Source: Syngnathus acus
Lineage: Eukaryota; Chordata; Actinopteri; Syngnathiformes; Syngnathidae
Assembly: GCF_901709675.1 (NCBI RefSeq)
Contig: NC_051096.1
Span: forward strand, 2,011,001 to 2,075,000
Direction: 5' to 3'
Length of the DNA stretch: 64,000 nt
This document shows positions 24,098 to 35,800 of this stretch, piece by piece. Position 1 is the stretch's first letter. Each line of letters begins with the position of its first letter. The notes beneath the pieces were generated by a model. That model did no database searches, was not told where the DNA came from, and was given only the letters and a program-made list of their open reading frames with translations. The position numbers and the translations under genes were made by a program.

Positions 24098-25084
24098 CTG
24101 TATTGGCCCGAATATAAGACGAGTTTTTTTGCATTGAAATAAGACTGAAAAAGTGGGGGTTGTCGTATATTCGGGGTCTAGACATTATACCCATTTTCAT
24201 TTGTGCGCAGCGGTAAGTTAAAGGCTGGTGGTATCGACTGAGTATGTTGCTGTGATCGTGTGCGTCTTTGACACAAAGTGAGTATATACATTTCATTGTT
24301 ACGACTGTCCACTGTTGTGCCGTTTGTCCGATCGCGGTTTGCTTCGTGTGCGCGCCGTCTGATTGACTGCTCCGGCGCGCTCCTTTAAGTTTGCCTCGCA
24401 TCCAACGAGTGGCCGTTACGCAGCGGCACGGCGACTTACGGTCGCCAGCAAATGTATTTTGTTCTCTCGATCGATGACTTATGTTTGGTGTGTTGCCGAG
24501 AGTATTTCATTTATGGTTATTTATTATTATTTTTTGCCAATAATTCAGTAAAGCAATCAAAACTGAACCACGTCTGTGTTCTGACCGACACCCGGGGGCG
24601 AAAAGAGCATAACCATCGGAGCCAACCCCTTATACAGTCCTCAGGCTCCCCAACAATACCGGTTGCAGTTTGCATTATTTTATTGCAATGTTTTTCCTTA
24701 TTCAGATTTGTTTCAAGACTACAGTTAGACTTCACTTTGATGGTTAATGCAGTTATTGCAATTTTGTTGTTTTATCACAGTAGATTGGTTTATTTACATT
24801 TCAAAAACCAGAAGTCATTTATTTACAAATGTGATTGCACTTTAGTTTACATATTTAAATGTTCAGATATTAAGTTGTGATAGACAGTTTTTGCATGATT
24901 TAAATGAGGCAAAATAACATGCTTTTTCTCTCGAATATACTGTTATAATAATTTGTTTCAGATGTAATTATTTTCTGTATATAAATTAAATTTGGTGTTC
25001 AAAAAGTCTTTTTTTTAAACGTGAGCCTTGAAAAAGAGGGGGTCGTCTTACAATCGGGGTCGTCTTATATTCGGGCCAATACTG
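24098..25084. mobile_element. TA-flanked TIR element (Tc1/mariner-type, non-autonomous)
   Basis: The ends are inverse copies of about 30 bp (TATTGGCCCGAATATAAGAC on the left, its complement on the right). They are bounded by TA dinucleotides (24096-24097 and 25085-25086). No transposase frame is present. It is absent from the equivalent place in MHC unit B, where the sequence downstream also differs. Confidence 0.7.
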
Positions 25085-25349
25085 TATATGTAGTATATAA
25101 ATACACATAATGTTGTGGTGACTTTGAGACATCTTTCATTGTTTTCTCAGATATGACCCTACATTTGGTTGCTTCACCTCAACGTCTGCTAGGCTAACAC
25201 ATAAAGGGTACCGGCCATAAATAGGCTAACGGTTAGCTTCATTGTGGTGGTAGTGGTGGTATTGGAACACAAACGGTGCATCAACACATGACGAGAGACA
25301 CTCTAACAACACAGGTACATATTCTTTATCCTCTGCAAAGAAACAAATA

Positions 25350-25514
25350 CAAATTGGCCCGAATATAAGACGAGTTTTTTTTTTATTGAAATAAAATGAA
25401 AAGGGGGGGTCGTCTTACATCCGGGGTCTAGACAAAGGCTTTTTTCAAACTTGAGTCTTGAAAAAGAGGGGGTCGTCTTATAATCAGGGTCGTCTTATAT
25501 TCGGGCCAATACGA
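25350..25514. mobile_element. 165-bp MITE of the same TIR family
   Basis: It has the same TTGGCCCGAATATAAGACGA ends as the larger element 270 bp upstream. It is flanked by TA on both sides, and removing it together with one TA leaves AAACAAATA|GTAC. That is the sequence of unit B at about 58161-58172, a clean empty site. Confidence 0.85.
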
Positions 25515-25830
25515 TAGTACGGCGTGATTTATTTACTATGATCCGGAATAACACAATCAAAAACATAGGCAAGGCATTAACACCATACATCATGAATAGG
25601 AACAACCGTGAACTCCTATCTTACATAAACGATGTTGAACTTCTTATATATTGCTGGCTGATGTGCGCCAGAGTATCCCTGGTTGTATCTTGGTTGGCTC
25701 TGTACTCAGGAGACTCGACTTGAACTTGGTGACATGACACTATTTGCCTCAAGAGTTTTGTACCTCGCTTATTTTGAGACTGGCCTGGCTCGAGACTCAA
25801 CTTGAACTATGTGACTCTAGGCCTTCAGAA

Positions 25831-26840
25831 GCACTGACATGCATTTACAAGCTGAATTTATTCACATACGTTTTCTCCTGCAAATCACAGACTCAAAATA
25901 AAATGTTAATAATTTGGCTTGCACTGTTTGTAGCTTAGAATATTTGATCAACAGTTTTCGTATTGTACTGCGCACCAAGCGAGAAGTTCACCGGATACCG
26001 GGTAGGCAAGAACGAGGAAATTGGGTGCAAGAAGGCTGCCATATCAGGACTGAGAGCTGAAATGCAAAATGGCCGACCCAAGTGGAAAGTCCCTTGTTTG
26101 TTCACTTTGCCCTGTCAGCCATAGACGTCTATTAGACGTCTGGTCTATGTATAGTGTCAATCGTGCACTTATTCAAGATTCAAGAGTTTTTATTCGCCAT
26201 GTTTGAGCGTGCCAAACAAGGAATTTGACTTCAGTAAAACACACCCTCTGTTCAACATTTAGGTGACTAACAACACTCAGGACATGTGAATAATGGCAAA
26301 AACAGTGTGGACAAATTCAAAAAGGTGTGAAGAGCAGGATGTTATTGCACAGTAATGACTCTTGAGACTCTATGATGCAAGTGACCGGTTCTCCGTTTAA
26401 AGGGTAAAATTCTGTACCTTAGCCCCTCTGCAGTCACGCAGTCTGTAGGGGAGACGAGAATTGATTTAAGCCGGTACGGAAAGAAGATTCGTTCCGGGCC
26501 TAACCGCTGTTCAGGTAACTAATCTATTGTTATATTAATTCCGTCATTTCCGGACGCTAGTCCCGCTGAAATAAAAAAAACCCGAGGGTTGAGTAACTAC
26601 TTTTTCGAGACCCAGGATCTCCTCGATCGCGGCCGTTTCAGCGGCTCTCCTTTCCTATAATGATTGGGGCTTTTGTTCACCACTCGGAATAGATTTAGCT
26701 GTCTTTGTTAAGACCGCAGGAAGTCGTTTATTTACACTAGCGTGCACCCACACTAGCTGAGCTCAAGTTAACGGTTTCGGACCAGATTCTGACACTCCCT
26801 GATGTCAAGGATTAAAGCTATCTTCATTTAAAAAAGCACT
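25831..26840. other. Non-coding stretch with a dispersed repeat
   Basis: No gene is seen. A segment at about 26165-26375 (AAGATTCAAGAGTTTTTATT, then AAGGAATTTGACTT) resembles a common fish interspersed repeat. CCCCTCTGCAG and CTGTAGGGG near 26430-26455 could form a short hairpin. The rest is unassigned. Confidence 0.4.
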
Positions 26841-27233
26841 TGTTAGGTTCGTTCCCAGTTCTTTATCTTTAATGCTCGATATGCTAACAGTAATTACCAA
26901 GAGGCAGCCTTCACAGTTTAACTATTGAATGTATGCCAGAATGATCGATGCACAGCTGTGGAGCCCTTTTGCGAGATGCGGAAGAAGGTCTAACTCCCAG
27001 CGCCAAGGTTCCTGCTCTTATACTACTCTGGGCCGCTTTCCTGCAAGGAGGCGACTCTGCCTAGCCTGTGTGATAATGCGTGACCTTAACTGAGAGCGAC
27101 TTCTACCTATGTGCAAAGAGTGTCATAGAGAAGAGAAAGCTAATGAAGCAAGAGAAGGGTTACAGCGATATAACGGCATAGCTCAAGCTACCTAGCTAAT
27201 CACATGTGCGCCTACCAGAGGCCTATTCTAACA
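26841..27233 (-). repeat. 3' LTR of the decayed endogenous retrovirus
   Basis: The 393-bp repeat has TGTTAG...CTAACA ends. On the minus strand it is preceded by a purine-rich AAACAGGGGGAT, contains a TATA-like GTATAAGAGC and has an ATTAAAG-type poly(A) signal before its end. The order TATA, poly(A), CA end fixes the minus orientation. Confidence 0.65.
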
Positions 27234-27627
27234 ATCCCCCTGTTTGAGTGACCTTAACTAAACTTGAGCTTTTGATAAAAAATACGTGGCTCCCCCGTTG
27301 AACTGGCCTAAACTGCCAGTTCCTCCCACCCCCTTTTTGTGTGCGCAAAAATCCTACCTATATGTGCGTGTGGTCCCCTCCACGGCAAGGCTCTTACCAT
27401 CAGGTCCGCCCCCCTCGGACCTTTCATTGAGTTGCCACTAACTTCAGGGGCCACTAGTGTGGTGCAGTACAGAATGGAAGAATCTAACTAATACACCATA
27501 AGTGTGCCTGTAATGTAGTAGGTGTGTGTCAATTATTGGTGTACCCGGTGCAAGCGGTGAAACCTGTGAAGCACATGAGCAAGCAAAATAACTATATATT
27601 CATCATCAATTATCGTGGACCCCACAT

Positions 27628-27972
27628 CTAACTAATCACACGTCGTCCTCCTCGTCCACATCCTCCAATCCGGGAACCACAGGCACCGGCAAAAATCCCA
27701 TGCCTGCCCCACTGGACGGCCCGGTATGGTGGGGGCCTTCCATGATTCCCCACTGCACGCTCGACAGGTCCAATGATCAAGACCCTAATGCAAGGAACAC
27801 AGCAACAACCACAAAACACAAACCCTCCCATGACCATCCCACCAGAAAAATGTACACTAGTGACTACCCTTTTCCACTTACCGACCCACTTTTCCAACAT
27901 GTCAGTAAACGAGTCAGACACACCAGAGCTTGATTTTAATTTATACAACAGACCCCAACAGTGAAACTCCAA
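27628..27972 (-). pseudogene. Retroviral Env transmembrane-subunit C-terminal fragment
   Basis: The roughly 115-codon frame has a juxtamembrane segment with tryptophans (EKWVGKWKR). A Gly/Val/Phe-rich membrane span follows, then a cysteine cluster, GCCCVPC, of the kind found at the inner membrane face of many retroviral Env proteins. It is in the correct position, a few hundred bases before the 3' LTR on the same strand. The surface subunit and fusion region are not recognisable upstream; a frame at 28779-28997 could be a relic of it. Broken. Confidence 0.45.
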
Positions 27973-30194
27973 TGCGGTAGTCGTATTATAGAACAGTAAA
28001 AATGAGCATCAGAAAATATATACATACATACAAAAATACACGCAAAGAAATGTTAAAAAATAAAAATAAACCAAAAATATCCACGTCCACATTGTCAAAC
28101 AACATTTACAATTTTCCAAAGACTTTGTCTTCTGTTTTTATTCTCTAACTTCAGATCATGGGAAACTCCACTTGTTTTACTCTTCAATGCGTAATGAACA
28201 ATATCTTTTTTCCTTAAATTTCAGCAAATCTGTTACTTAATAAAATTAGAAATTATGATGGGAATCCAGTCCACGAATTTCACCAATAATGCAATTTTAA
28301 GTTTACCTGTCTTGCTGTTTGTTAATTATACAAACCTATACCTGGAGGTTTGACATTGGACGATGTAAGGCAGATGGCGGACTGTCAACCACTCTGGTCA
28401 CCTATTACCTTATCTCTGGGGAGGAAACCAAAGGAGTGTCGCTTGCAGGACTAATGGAGTAAATGACCTCCCCTCCAAAACACTTATTTTTGGGTATAAC
28501 GACAAAGATACATTCTCAGAATGGATTATTTGATTGTTCAATTGCGTTTCCAAAGAGGAAAATATATAAGATCAGGCCCCATGAGTGCAATGAGAGCTTA
28601 GGTTGATCAGGACTGTTAGCTCATTGCATGTCTAGGGGTAAAAAGGGCTTGTCGGTACCCCCAATTAGGCTTATTTCTAGGGTCCATTGCATACTCCAAT
28701 TGCATCCACCTTCACACGCTCATATAGGTGTGGCCAATCGCTCACTGTAACCCCTTTCGTGGCGCGTCTGCCTCATTTTCACCCAAATTGGTGGCACCGC
28801 ATGTTTAATTCAACTGGCGCCTGCCAAATTTGATTGTTGTTGTCAGAGGATTTCTCCCTTCCAGTCACTGTGACGTAGCTTCTCTGGTTCCTCCTGGACA
28901 CGGCTGATAATGCTGGATCTGTGACGTCGTGAAAAAACTCAGAGATGACCTTGTTAGCAACCCGGTATGTCATAAAAATGATATCCTTACTAATCACAAT
29001 TACAAGTTACAAGTTGTAGATGCCAAATCACAAATGGTATTATATTCAAGCTAATTAGTCCATCAAATGGTAAACACATAAACCTTCATCTCCAGTATAA
29101 TGCTCACATGCTTTTTATTTTGTTACTTTAGCAACCCCTCACGAGTTGCTCAAGTGTCTCACTGACTCAAAGATTTTAAAACATGGATAGAGAACTTATC
29201 AGTTCAAACCTGAAACATGAAAATATTAAATTCCAAAACACGGCTCCAAAGAAAACAAAGTTCTGCACAATTTATTACTTGACCCCCCATTGTTAAAATC
29301 ACAAAAAGAGAAATTGCAGACTCAAGAATGAATGTTTTCTCAAAATGGTATTTAGTCCCACTTCTGCTAATTCAATTAAGAAAATCTAACATGTCAGTGA
29401 ATTCGACACATCCACAATTCAAACCGATACAATAAACGTTGACTTATAGCCCTTGAAAATTGTCGACTCATTCAACCGTACTCCCGCAATAGTACCCGAC
29501 AACCTTCTATATTCTGTATCTGTTCATGATGAACACAGACCCACCCACTTCCAGTTCCATAAAACAAAACTCCACATCGGTAAACAATTTGTCAAATGTA
29601 AAACAACATTACTTTTTTTTTTTTTTTCCCAACGATAACCAACTTATGCCGTGTTTTCACGGAGCCCCCGCAATCAATATCATCTGATGTGACCAACTAA
29701 TCAAGCAGTTGTCTTCTTTGTAAACTGAACAACAATATTTAGCCGCTAAATAGTAATAGGGAAAACTCCCAATGCACTTTATGCAAAATAAAACCTGATG
29801 AAAGAGATTGGTAACCTTTTATACTCAAACAGGCAAATTGGCCTTCTCCCAGTGAAAACAAAATCAAAACCAACACCAAATAGTCATATTTTCTTAACAA
29901 TATCACATTTCGTTCCCCTTTCTACAAACAAACGAATACTTCCACCCCTTACCTGCTATGTTTTGTCTAAAGAACCATCATCCTTCAGCCCACTGTCCAA
30001 GCCCTTGCCGTTGGAAGGCCATATCTCAGCGATTGCCACAACCCCAAATCTTAAAACTATCGTTGGTCATCCTCGACTTTGGCAAAGTTCTTACTGAGAG
30101 TCATGCTATTAAAGCAGACGCTCTCATTCAAAAATTCTCCCACTACCCCCAAAAGTGAAAAATGTTTGCATTCAGAATTCCACAACATCTATAG
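27973..30194. other. Unassigned AT-rich interior of the decayed retrovirus
   Basis: Only short open frames are seen, none with recognisable polymerase, protease or integrase motifs. By position it should contain pol and env relics of the minus-strand provirus. Confidence 0.35.
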
Positions 30195-30540
30195 CAGGGG
30201 TCACCAACCTTTCTTAAACCGAGAGCTACTTCCTTGGTACTGATTAAGGCAAAGGGCTACCAGTTTGACATACACTTCTGAAATAGCCAATTTGCTCAAT
30301 TTGGCTTTCACTATGTGTTATTATTGTCATTTGCAGTTCACATGCAAGTGTGATTTTAACAAGAATAGCAAAAATACAGTCAAACCTTGGTTTTTCAATC
30401 CGTTTCAGAAGGCGGTTCGAGAAGCGAATCAGTCGAATTCCGAATCTATTTTTCCCATTACAAATAATGGACATTTTTTTAATTCGTTTTAAGACAAAAA
30501 AACCCCGCCTTTTTTAAGCATATTTTCATTTGCGCATATT

Positions 30541-30945
30541 TGTCCGATCGTGCAATTGCAGCGCACCGCCGAACGCGCAACCGTAGCGCGTTGCCCACCG
30601 CGCAACTGCACCGCGCTGGTCGCATTATTGTGACAGAGCCGTCCCTGAAATTTTGAAAATATTTTTAAAGTCCTGATGTACTTTCCAAAATTTAAGTGGA
30701 CCTAAGTGCGCAGGGAGCTTAATTTTGTCCGATCGCGCAACTGCAGCGCACCGCCGACCGCGCAAAGGTAGCGCGTCGCCGACCGCGCAACTGCACCACG
30801 CTGGTCGCATTATTGTGACAGAGCCGTCGCTAAAATTTAGAAAATATTTTGAAAATCCTGATGTACTTTCCAAAATTTAAGTGGACCTCATTGCGCAGGG
30901 AGCTTAATTTGGTCCAATCGCGCAACCGTAGCGCGCCGGGCGCTC
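30541..30945. repeat. Tandem repeat of about 185 bp, just over two units
   Basis: The unit contains GCGCACCGCCGA, CTGCACC(G/A)CGCTGGTCGC, TTATTGTGACAGAGCCGTC and AAGTGGACCT. It is repeated with a few substitutions, followed by a partial third copy. Confidence 0.8.
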
Positions 30946-31033
30946 ACTGTCGCATTGCTTTAAGAGCGTCTTTGTGTTTTTGGATGGCTTTACTGCTCCC
31001 ACTTGCTTTCTTTGGAGGCATGATTAGGGGTTA

Positions 31034-31979
31034 TGTTGGATTTTGGTTCCACAATTTAGAGAGCGCTATCTGCGCCTCACGGCAAAAGCCATTGCCAATC
31101 ACCTGTTATCCAATTCACTCACTGCGTGCTCGTTTAATTTCTTCAGATTTAGGAAAATGCAAAGACACTGAAGCAGAAATTAGACTTACACAGGTTGGTT
31201 GAGTTCAATCATAATTCTTGTTAAGAAAGCTCTGTTTTCAGGAAAGTACAATACAGCGCTGGGCCCTTCAAGAGCAGAAAGTCTCCATTCAGAAAAGGCA
31301 ACGTTCAAGGTTCTTTGGTCAGCTTATATTCAGTTGGTGTGGGGCGCGTTTGATGGGTGATGAGTCGTTGGGGTGGGGCGAGTTCGCAGTAGAGTTTGAT
31401 TCCATGGGAGTGGGTGCTGGTTATGGAAGATTCGGTGTGTGTGTCTTTCGGCCTTGGTGATCATCTTTGGCCGAGTCCTTGGCTGTCTCCTTCTGGCACC
31501 AGCTGGTTTTTTATCTCCGAGTGACCTTCCTGTAAACATTCTTCACCATCCTTGCACATATGCTGTCGTACCTCATTCTTTCACTTATCGAAAAGCTGGC
31601 GTCCCGCATTAGGCGACATATGACGTTTAGTCAAAACACAAGATATAATCAAGTACTGAACGGTCAAGACGACTCTGGCCGTGTCCATGATGTAGAGAAC
31701 AAACATCAGGCATGCATTACACAGTTCCTTAAGGGTCATTAAGCTATTTAAGCAACATATCAAAAGACATTTATTTTGCAGTGCACAGAAATACATATTG
31801 AATCGTGAAGTTGTAGCAACCTCTGTTATTATCTTTTATCAAAGAATGTCTAGTTATGTCTGCTTTATTGGTTGATTCCATGAATATACTTGTCTGCTTG
31901 TATACTTTATCCAAAGAGATGTGAGCGTATCTGGTATTGTGGCTAGGCGGGTTTTGTGTCTTTTGCCCCTATTCCTTCA
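31034..31979 (-). repeat. 3' LTR of the 9.4-kb LTR element
   Basis: TGTTGG...CCTTCA on the plus strand. By eye it is identical to the other LTR throughout; the four short open frames it contains recur without change exactly 8473 bp away. Confidence 0.9.
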
Positions 31980-32407
31980 CACCCTCTGTTGACCTCAGTT
32001 AAACTGAGGTCACCAAAAACCCATATGTGTTCGTACTCCCTCTGTCGGCCCACCACGTCCCTCTGTGGAGCCGCTTCAAGTCCCTCTGTGGGGCCGCCAA
32101 TGAGTGAGAAAAATAAATATAGATAAAATTCATACCCAGACATTTGTAAAAGATGGAGAGGGGAAAGGCAATTGGCCTAGACGACATTCTAGTGACAGCA
32201 TGGAACTATCAAGGAGAGATGGCAGGGGAGATTCTTAAAAAGCGAGAAGATTCCCGAAAGAAGTGGAAGATGAAAACGAAAACGTGAGAGAAAAATACAT
32301 AAACAAATAACGAAATACATACATACATCCATACATGCACATAGACAGACAGACATCGAACGATCGCCCATTCTGTCACCCGGTCATTCAGTCAATCAGT
32401 CAATCCG

Positions 32408-32444
<37 letters not shown>
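32408..32444. repeat. (AATC)n microsatellite
   Basis: About nine ATCA units. Confidence 0.9.
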
Positions 32445-32445
<1 letters not shown>

Positions 32446-32570
32446 CCGCACTCACTCACAAGTGTTAATTAATTTGTAATAGTATTGCAAGCAGTTTAAA
32501 CTCTATGGGAATATGTGAATGTCCATATCTGTTCTATCAAATTCTAATCCTTCTTTACCTTTGTATAAGG

Positions 32571-32891
32571 CACAGGTATCAAACTCAAGGCCCGGGGGCC
32601 AGATGCAGCCAGGCACATCATTTTATGTGGCCCGCGAAGACAAATTGTGCCTCATATTCATGTGTCATTACTCGAATTGCAAATTGTCTTCACTTTTAAT
32701 AATATTTTATTTTTAACTATTAGACCAGTTTTTACTTGTCTGATTTGAAAACGAATTACTTGTCAGTTTATTTTGTAGCTTTTACTGTATATAAATGAGG
32801 TGCTCATACATTTATTTGGGGTGACAGTCATAACCGCCCTCCAAAAGAAGCTATGACTACAATGCGGCCAGGGAAAAATTTGACACCCCTG
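32571..32891. mobile_element. 321-bp hAT MITE with perfect 8-bp target duplication
   Basis: It begins CACAGGTATCAAACTC with a GGCCCGGGGGCC subterminal block and ends AATTTGACACCCCTG. The flanking 8-mers GTATAAGG at 32563-32570 and 32892-32899 are identical. It sits in the interior of the LTR element. Confidence 0.85.
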
Positions 32892-35800
32892 GTATAAGGG
32901 ATAGCCTTTTCAAAGCATAGTCATCGTAATTTATTCAATCTGTTGTTTGACTAACATTTAATCATTGATCAATCACGTATCTTAATTCATGCTTTTCCAA
33001 ACGCCACCATTTTATAGGGAAAAACTTTTGTTGAATCTATTTGTTTTTGCCATAATACTCCTGCAGTCATCTTAAATGTGTTCAATTTATCAATCCCTTC
33101 CATTGTTTATCCTGCAAATGAATCACGTGAATAATGTGTTATTCAAACTTTAACGTTCATAAGTTATCCACCTGTTCCAAATTCGTTTGGAGTCTGTATG
33201 TTATTGTTCCAATTTTTTACATTTAATACTCTCCCACCTATTTGATCCTGTTTTGAAAGGTCTACAATTTATTATAAGCTATTTTAAAACTCTCCACACT
33301 TGTTACCAGGCTTTGGCTCCATTTCACGATGTTATCTCCCATTCACTTCATTTCTGCCAAGCTGCTTCTTCTCCTCCGTCTCGCATGTTGAAGACTTAAA
33401 AACCATCAATTCTGAAAACACTTAAAATCTCACAATTCCCCCCTTTGTTTTTTATTATTTTCAATTTTTTGTTTTTTTGTTTTTTTGTTTTTTTTCTCCC
33501 CCTTTTGACACATTCTAAAAAATGTGGCACTATGGTTAAAAGTAAAAATAACAATTTCCATGGTAACATACCCATCGCCAGCTGGACTTCGGTGTACCTC
33601 CAGATGCCATCCTGGCCTGGAATCACCAATTCTCAGTCCCTGAAACTCGACTGGCAGCATCTCACATGGCTGTATGAACAAAAGCCATCACCCTCCTGTA
33701 GCGGTGCATGCAGCTCTCCGGACAATAAACATCCATAATACCAAAAAATAAAATTCATAATGCTAAACAAAAAAGAATCCACACACGGGCGCATGTCAAA
33801 CGTATGAAATTGAAAACTGGAGCCTGCCGAGCCTGTCCTGAAAACGATCACATTTACAAACTCATTATGAAAAGTAAGGGGTTAGTTGTTAATGCATGTT
33901 CACAGACATGACACAAAATTTTCCAAGACTGCAGTTGACAACCTGCAAAGTAAACACGAGTTTAACAAAGGAAGCACAATCTGCTCCCTGGGTTGCTGTT
34001 AGAGGCTGCAATACAATTAGGTAAAACATCAAAACAAAGCAAGTCATCACAAATTCCGTCACGTACATTTCGTCACACTGTCAGGTAAGTCCAGAGTTGT
34101 TGTCATACACTGTCTTGACTCAGAGTCTTGATTGTCAATGCTGGTATAGTCACGTCTGGTCATAATCTTGAATTGGGCCTTCTCCATTGAAGTCTTTTGT
34201 TGTCAATGGTGCCCCAGAGTAATCCTAAACCCATATTTAGTCCAAAATTAGCCCCGATCAATCTTGCTTTTTCAAATCTGTAGTATCTTTATATTTTTTT
34301 TTTCAGGTGAGAGGAATGTTATCCTCTGCTGTGATCACATCACCCCAACTTTGAATCATGTTGACCATTCACAATACACCACCACCACAAGCACAGACTT
34401 GACATTCATACACCATTACAGACAAACTGTCATCCCACAACACACACATAAAACGTACAATATTAAATTGTAAAAGGAACCATCCCGACGCAAAATTTTC
34501 TCCTCAATTAAAATTTCCCTTTTTTATTTTAAATCCAAAATTAATATCTAATTGTCTGGTCTCCTGTCCTCTCATCGTTTGCCAATATGCAGCATGCTGG
34601 AACATGATTTAACTCCCCATTTAGTTTGCTCACATCTCACACTTAGACTATTTGACACTTTGTGTAGAGCTGTAACTTCAATATTTCCACCTTCCCATAT
34701 TTCTTCCACTAAACAGTTCCATTTTGCTTTTAGTTTAAATTCATCCCTCCAAATAACTACCTCTGGCAAAGAACCAAAAAATTATAGAGCACTCCCTTTT
34801 ACTGTTACCTTGTTCCTTCATTCATCTCCTCACAAGCATAACTGACCCTCCTAAAAAATAATGATACTGAAAATAATGTTTAAAAAACAATATACACAGC
34901 TTCTTCCTGCCACTTACACTATCACCTTGAAGATTATCGTTCTCATTTTTGTTGATGCCAATTCTTAGAATCAAAAAGAAATGCTTACTCCTGATAATGG
35001 AGTCACGCTAAATCACAAATTTTGAAACCTTCTTCCATGTTCCCCCTTTGTACCTATCAAAACCAATTAGAAATATTTTTACTGTCATGATCATCATTGT
35101 GGCCTTCACACTTATTGTTCCTGTACTTTAAATTGTCAATTCTTGTACATTTGAAGCCCTTTGAGACTTGCTTGTGGGCTATATACGTAAATAAACTTGA
35201 CTTGCCTTGACTTTATTATTATTCAACTTCTTCTGCATTCTTCTGCCTCTTTTTTATTTATTTATTTATTCTTTTTTTTTTTTTTTTTTTATTTCTTTTT
35301 TAGCTTAACTACTTCTACAAATTCATCTGATTCACTTCATTCCACTTTTAACACTTTTAACACATTCCAAATATTCATGCCAAATATTCTAAATATTTAC
35401 GGTTTTCGAGAAATTTACAAATTTTAAGCCAATATTTCACCATTCAATCTTCATGGCACATTCAACATTTCTCATTTTCTTCCTCATAATTCCTCCAATT
35501 CGCCTTCTTTAACTTCCTAGATTAAAATTTCACATTTTCACTTTTAACATTGCGGTAAAACTTTGCAAAATTTCCTTTTTCCCTTATAATTTCTAATTAA
35601 TTTTCTCACTGACTCAACCCATTTCAATTTTTGAACCGTTCATCTTATGCCTACCTATTCCAAAACTTCCCACTTTTGATGAATTTCAAATTTTCAACTT
35701 TAAAATTCATGCCCAATTTTACAGAATTCTTTCTATATTTTCATCCATTTTCTGACCACTTCAACACGTTCCAAATTTAAACATAATCTTGTAGCATTCC

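Larger units (their letters stand above)
21247..25830 (+). repeat. MHC duplication unit A (direct repeat of 54669-58475)
   Basis: Homology with unit B begins a few bases before the SXY-like module, covers all MHC class I exons and introns, and stops at about 24097. It resumes at about 25150 and ends near 25830. Unit A has two TIR elements that unit B lacks. Confidence 0.85.

Noticed and set aside
31218-31460. 80-codon frame found twice, at 31218 and 39691
   Set aside because: The repetition reflects the two LTRs; the sequence has no recognised domain and LTRs rarely encode protein. A superantigen-like LTR product cannot be excluded but is unsupported.
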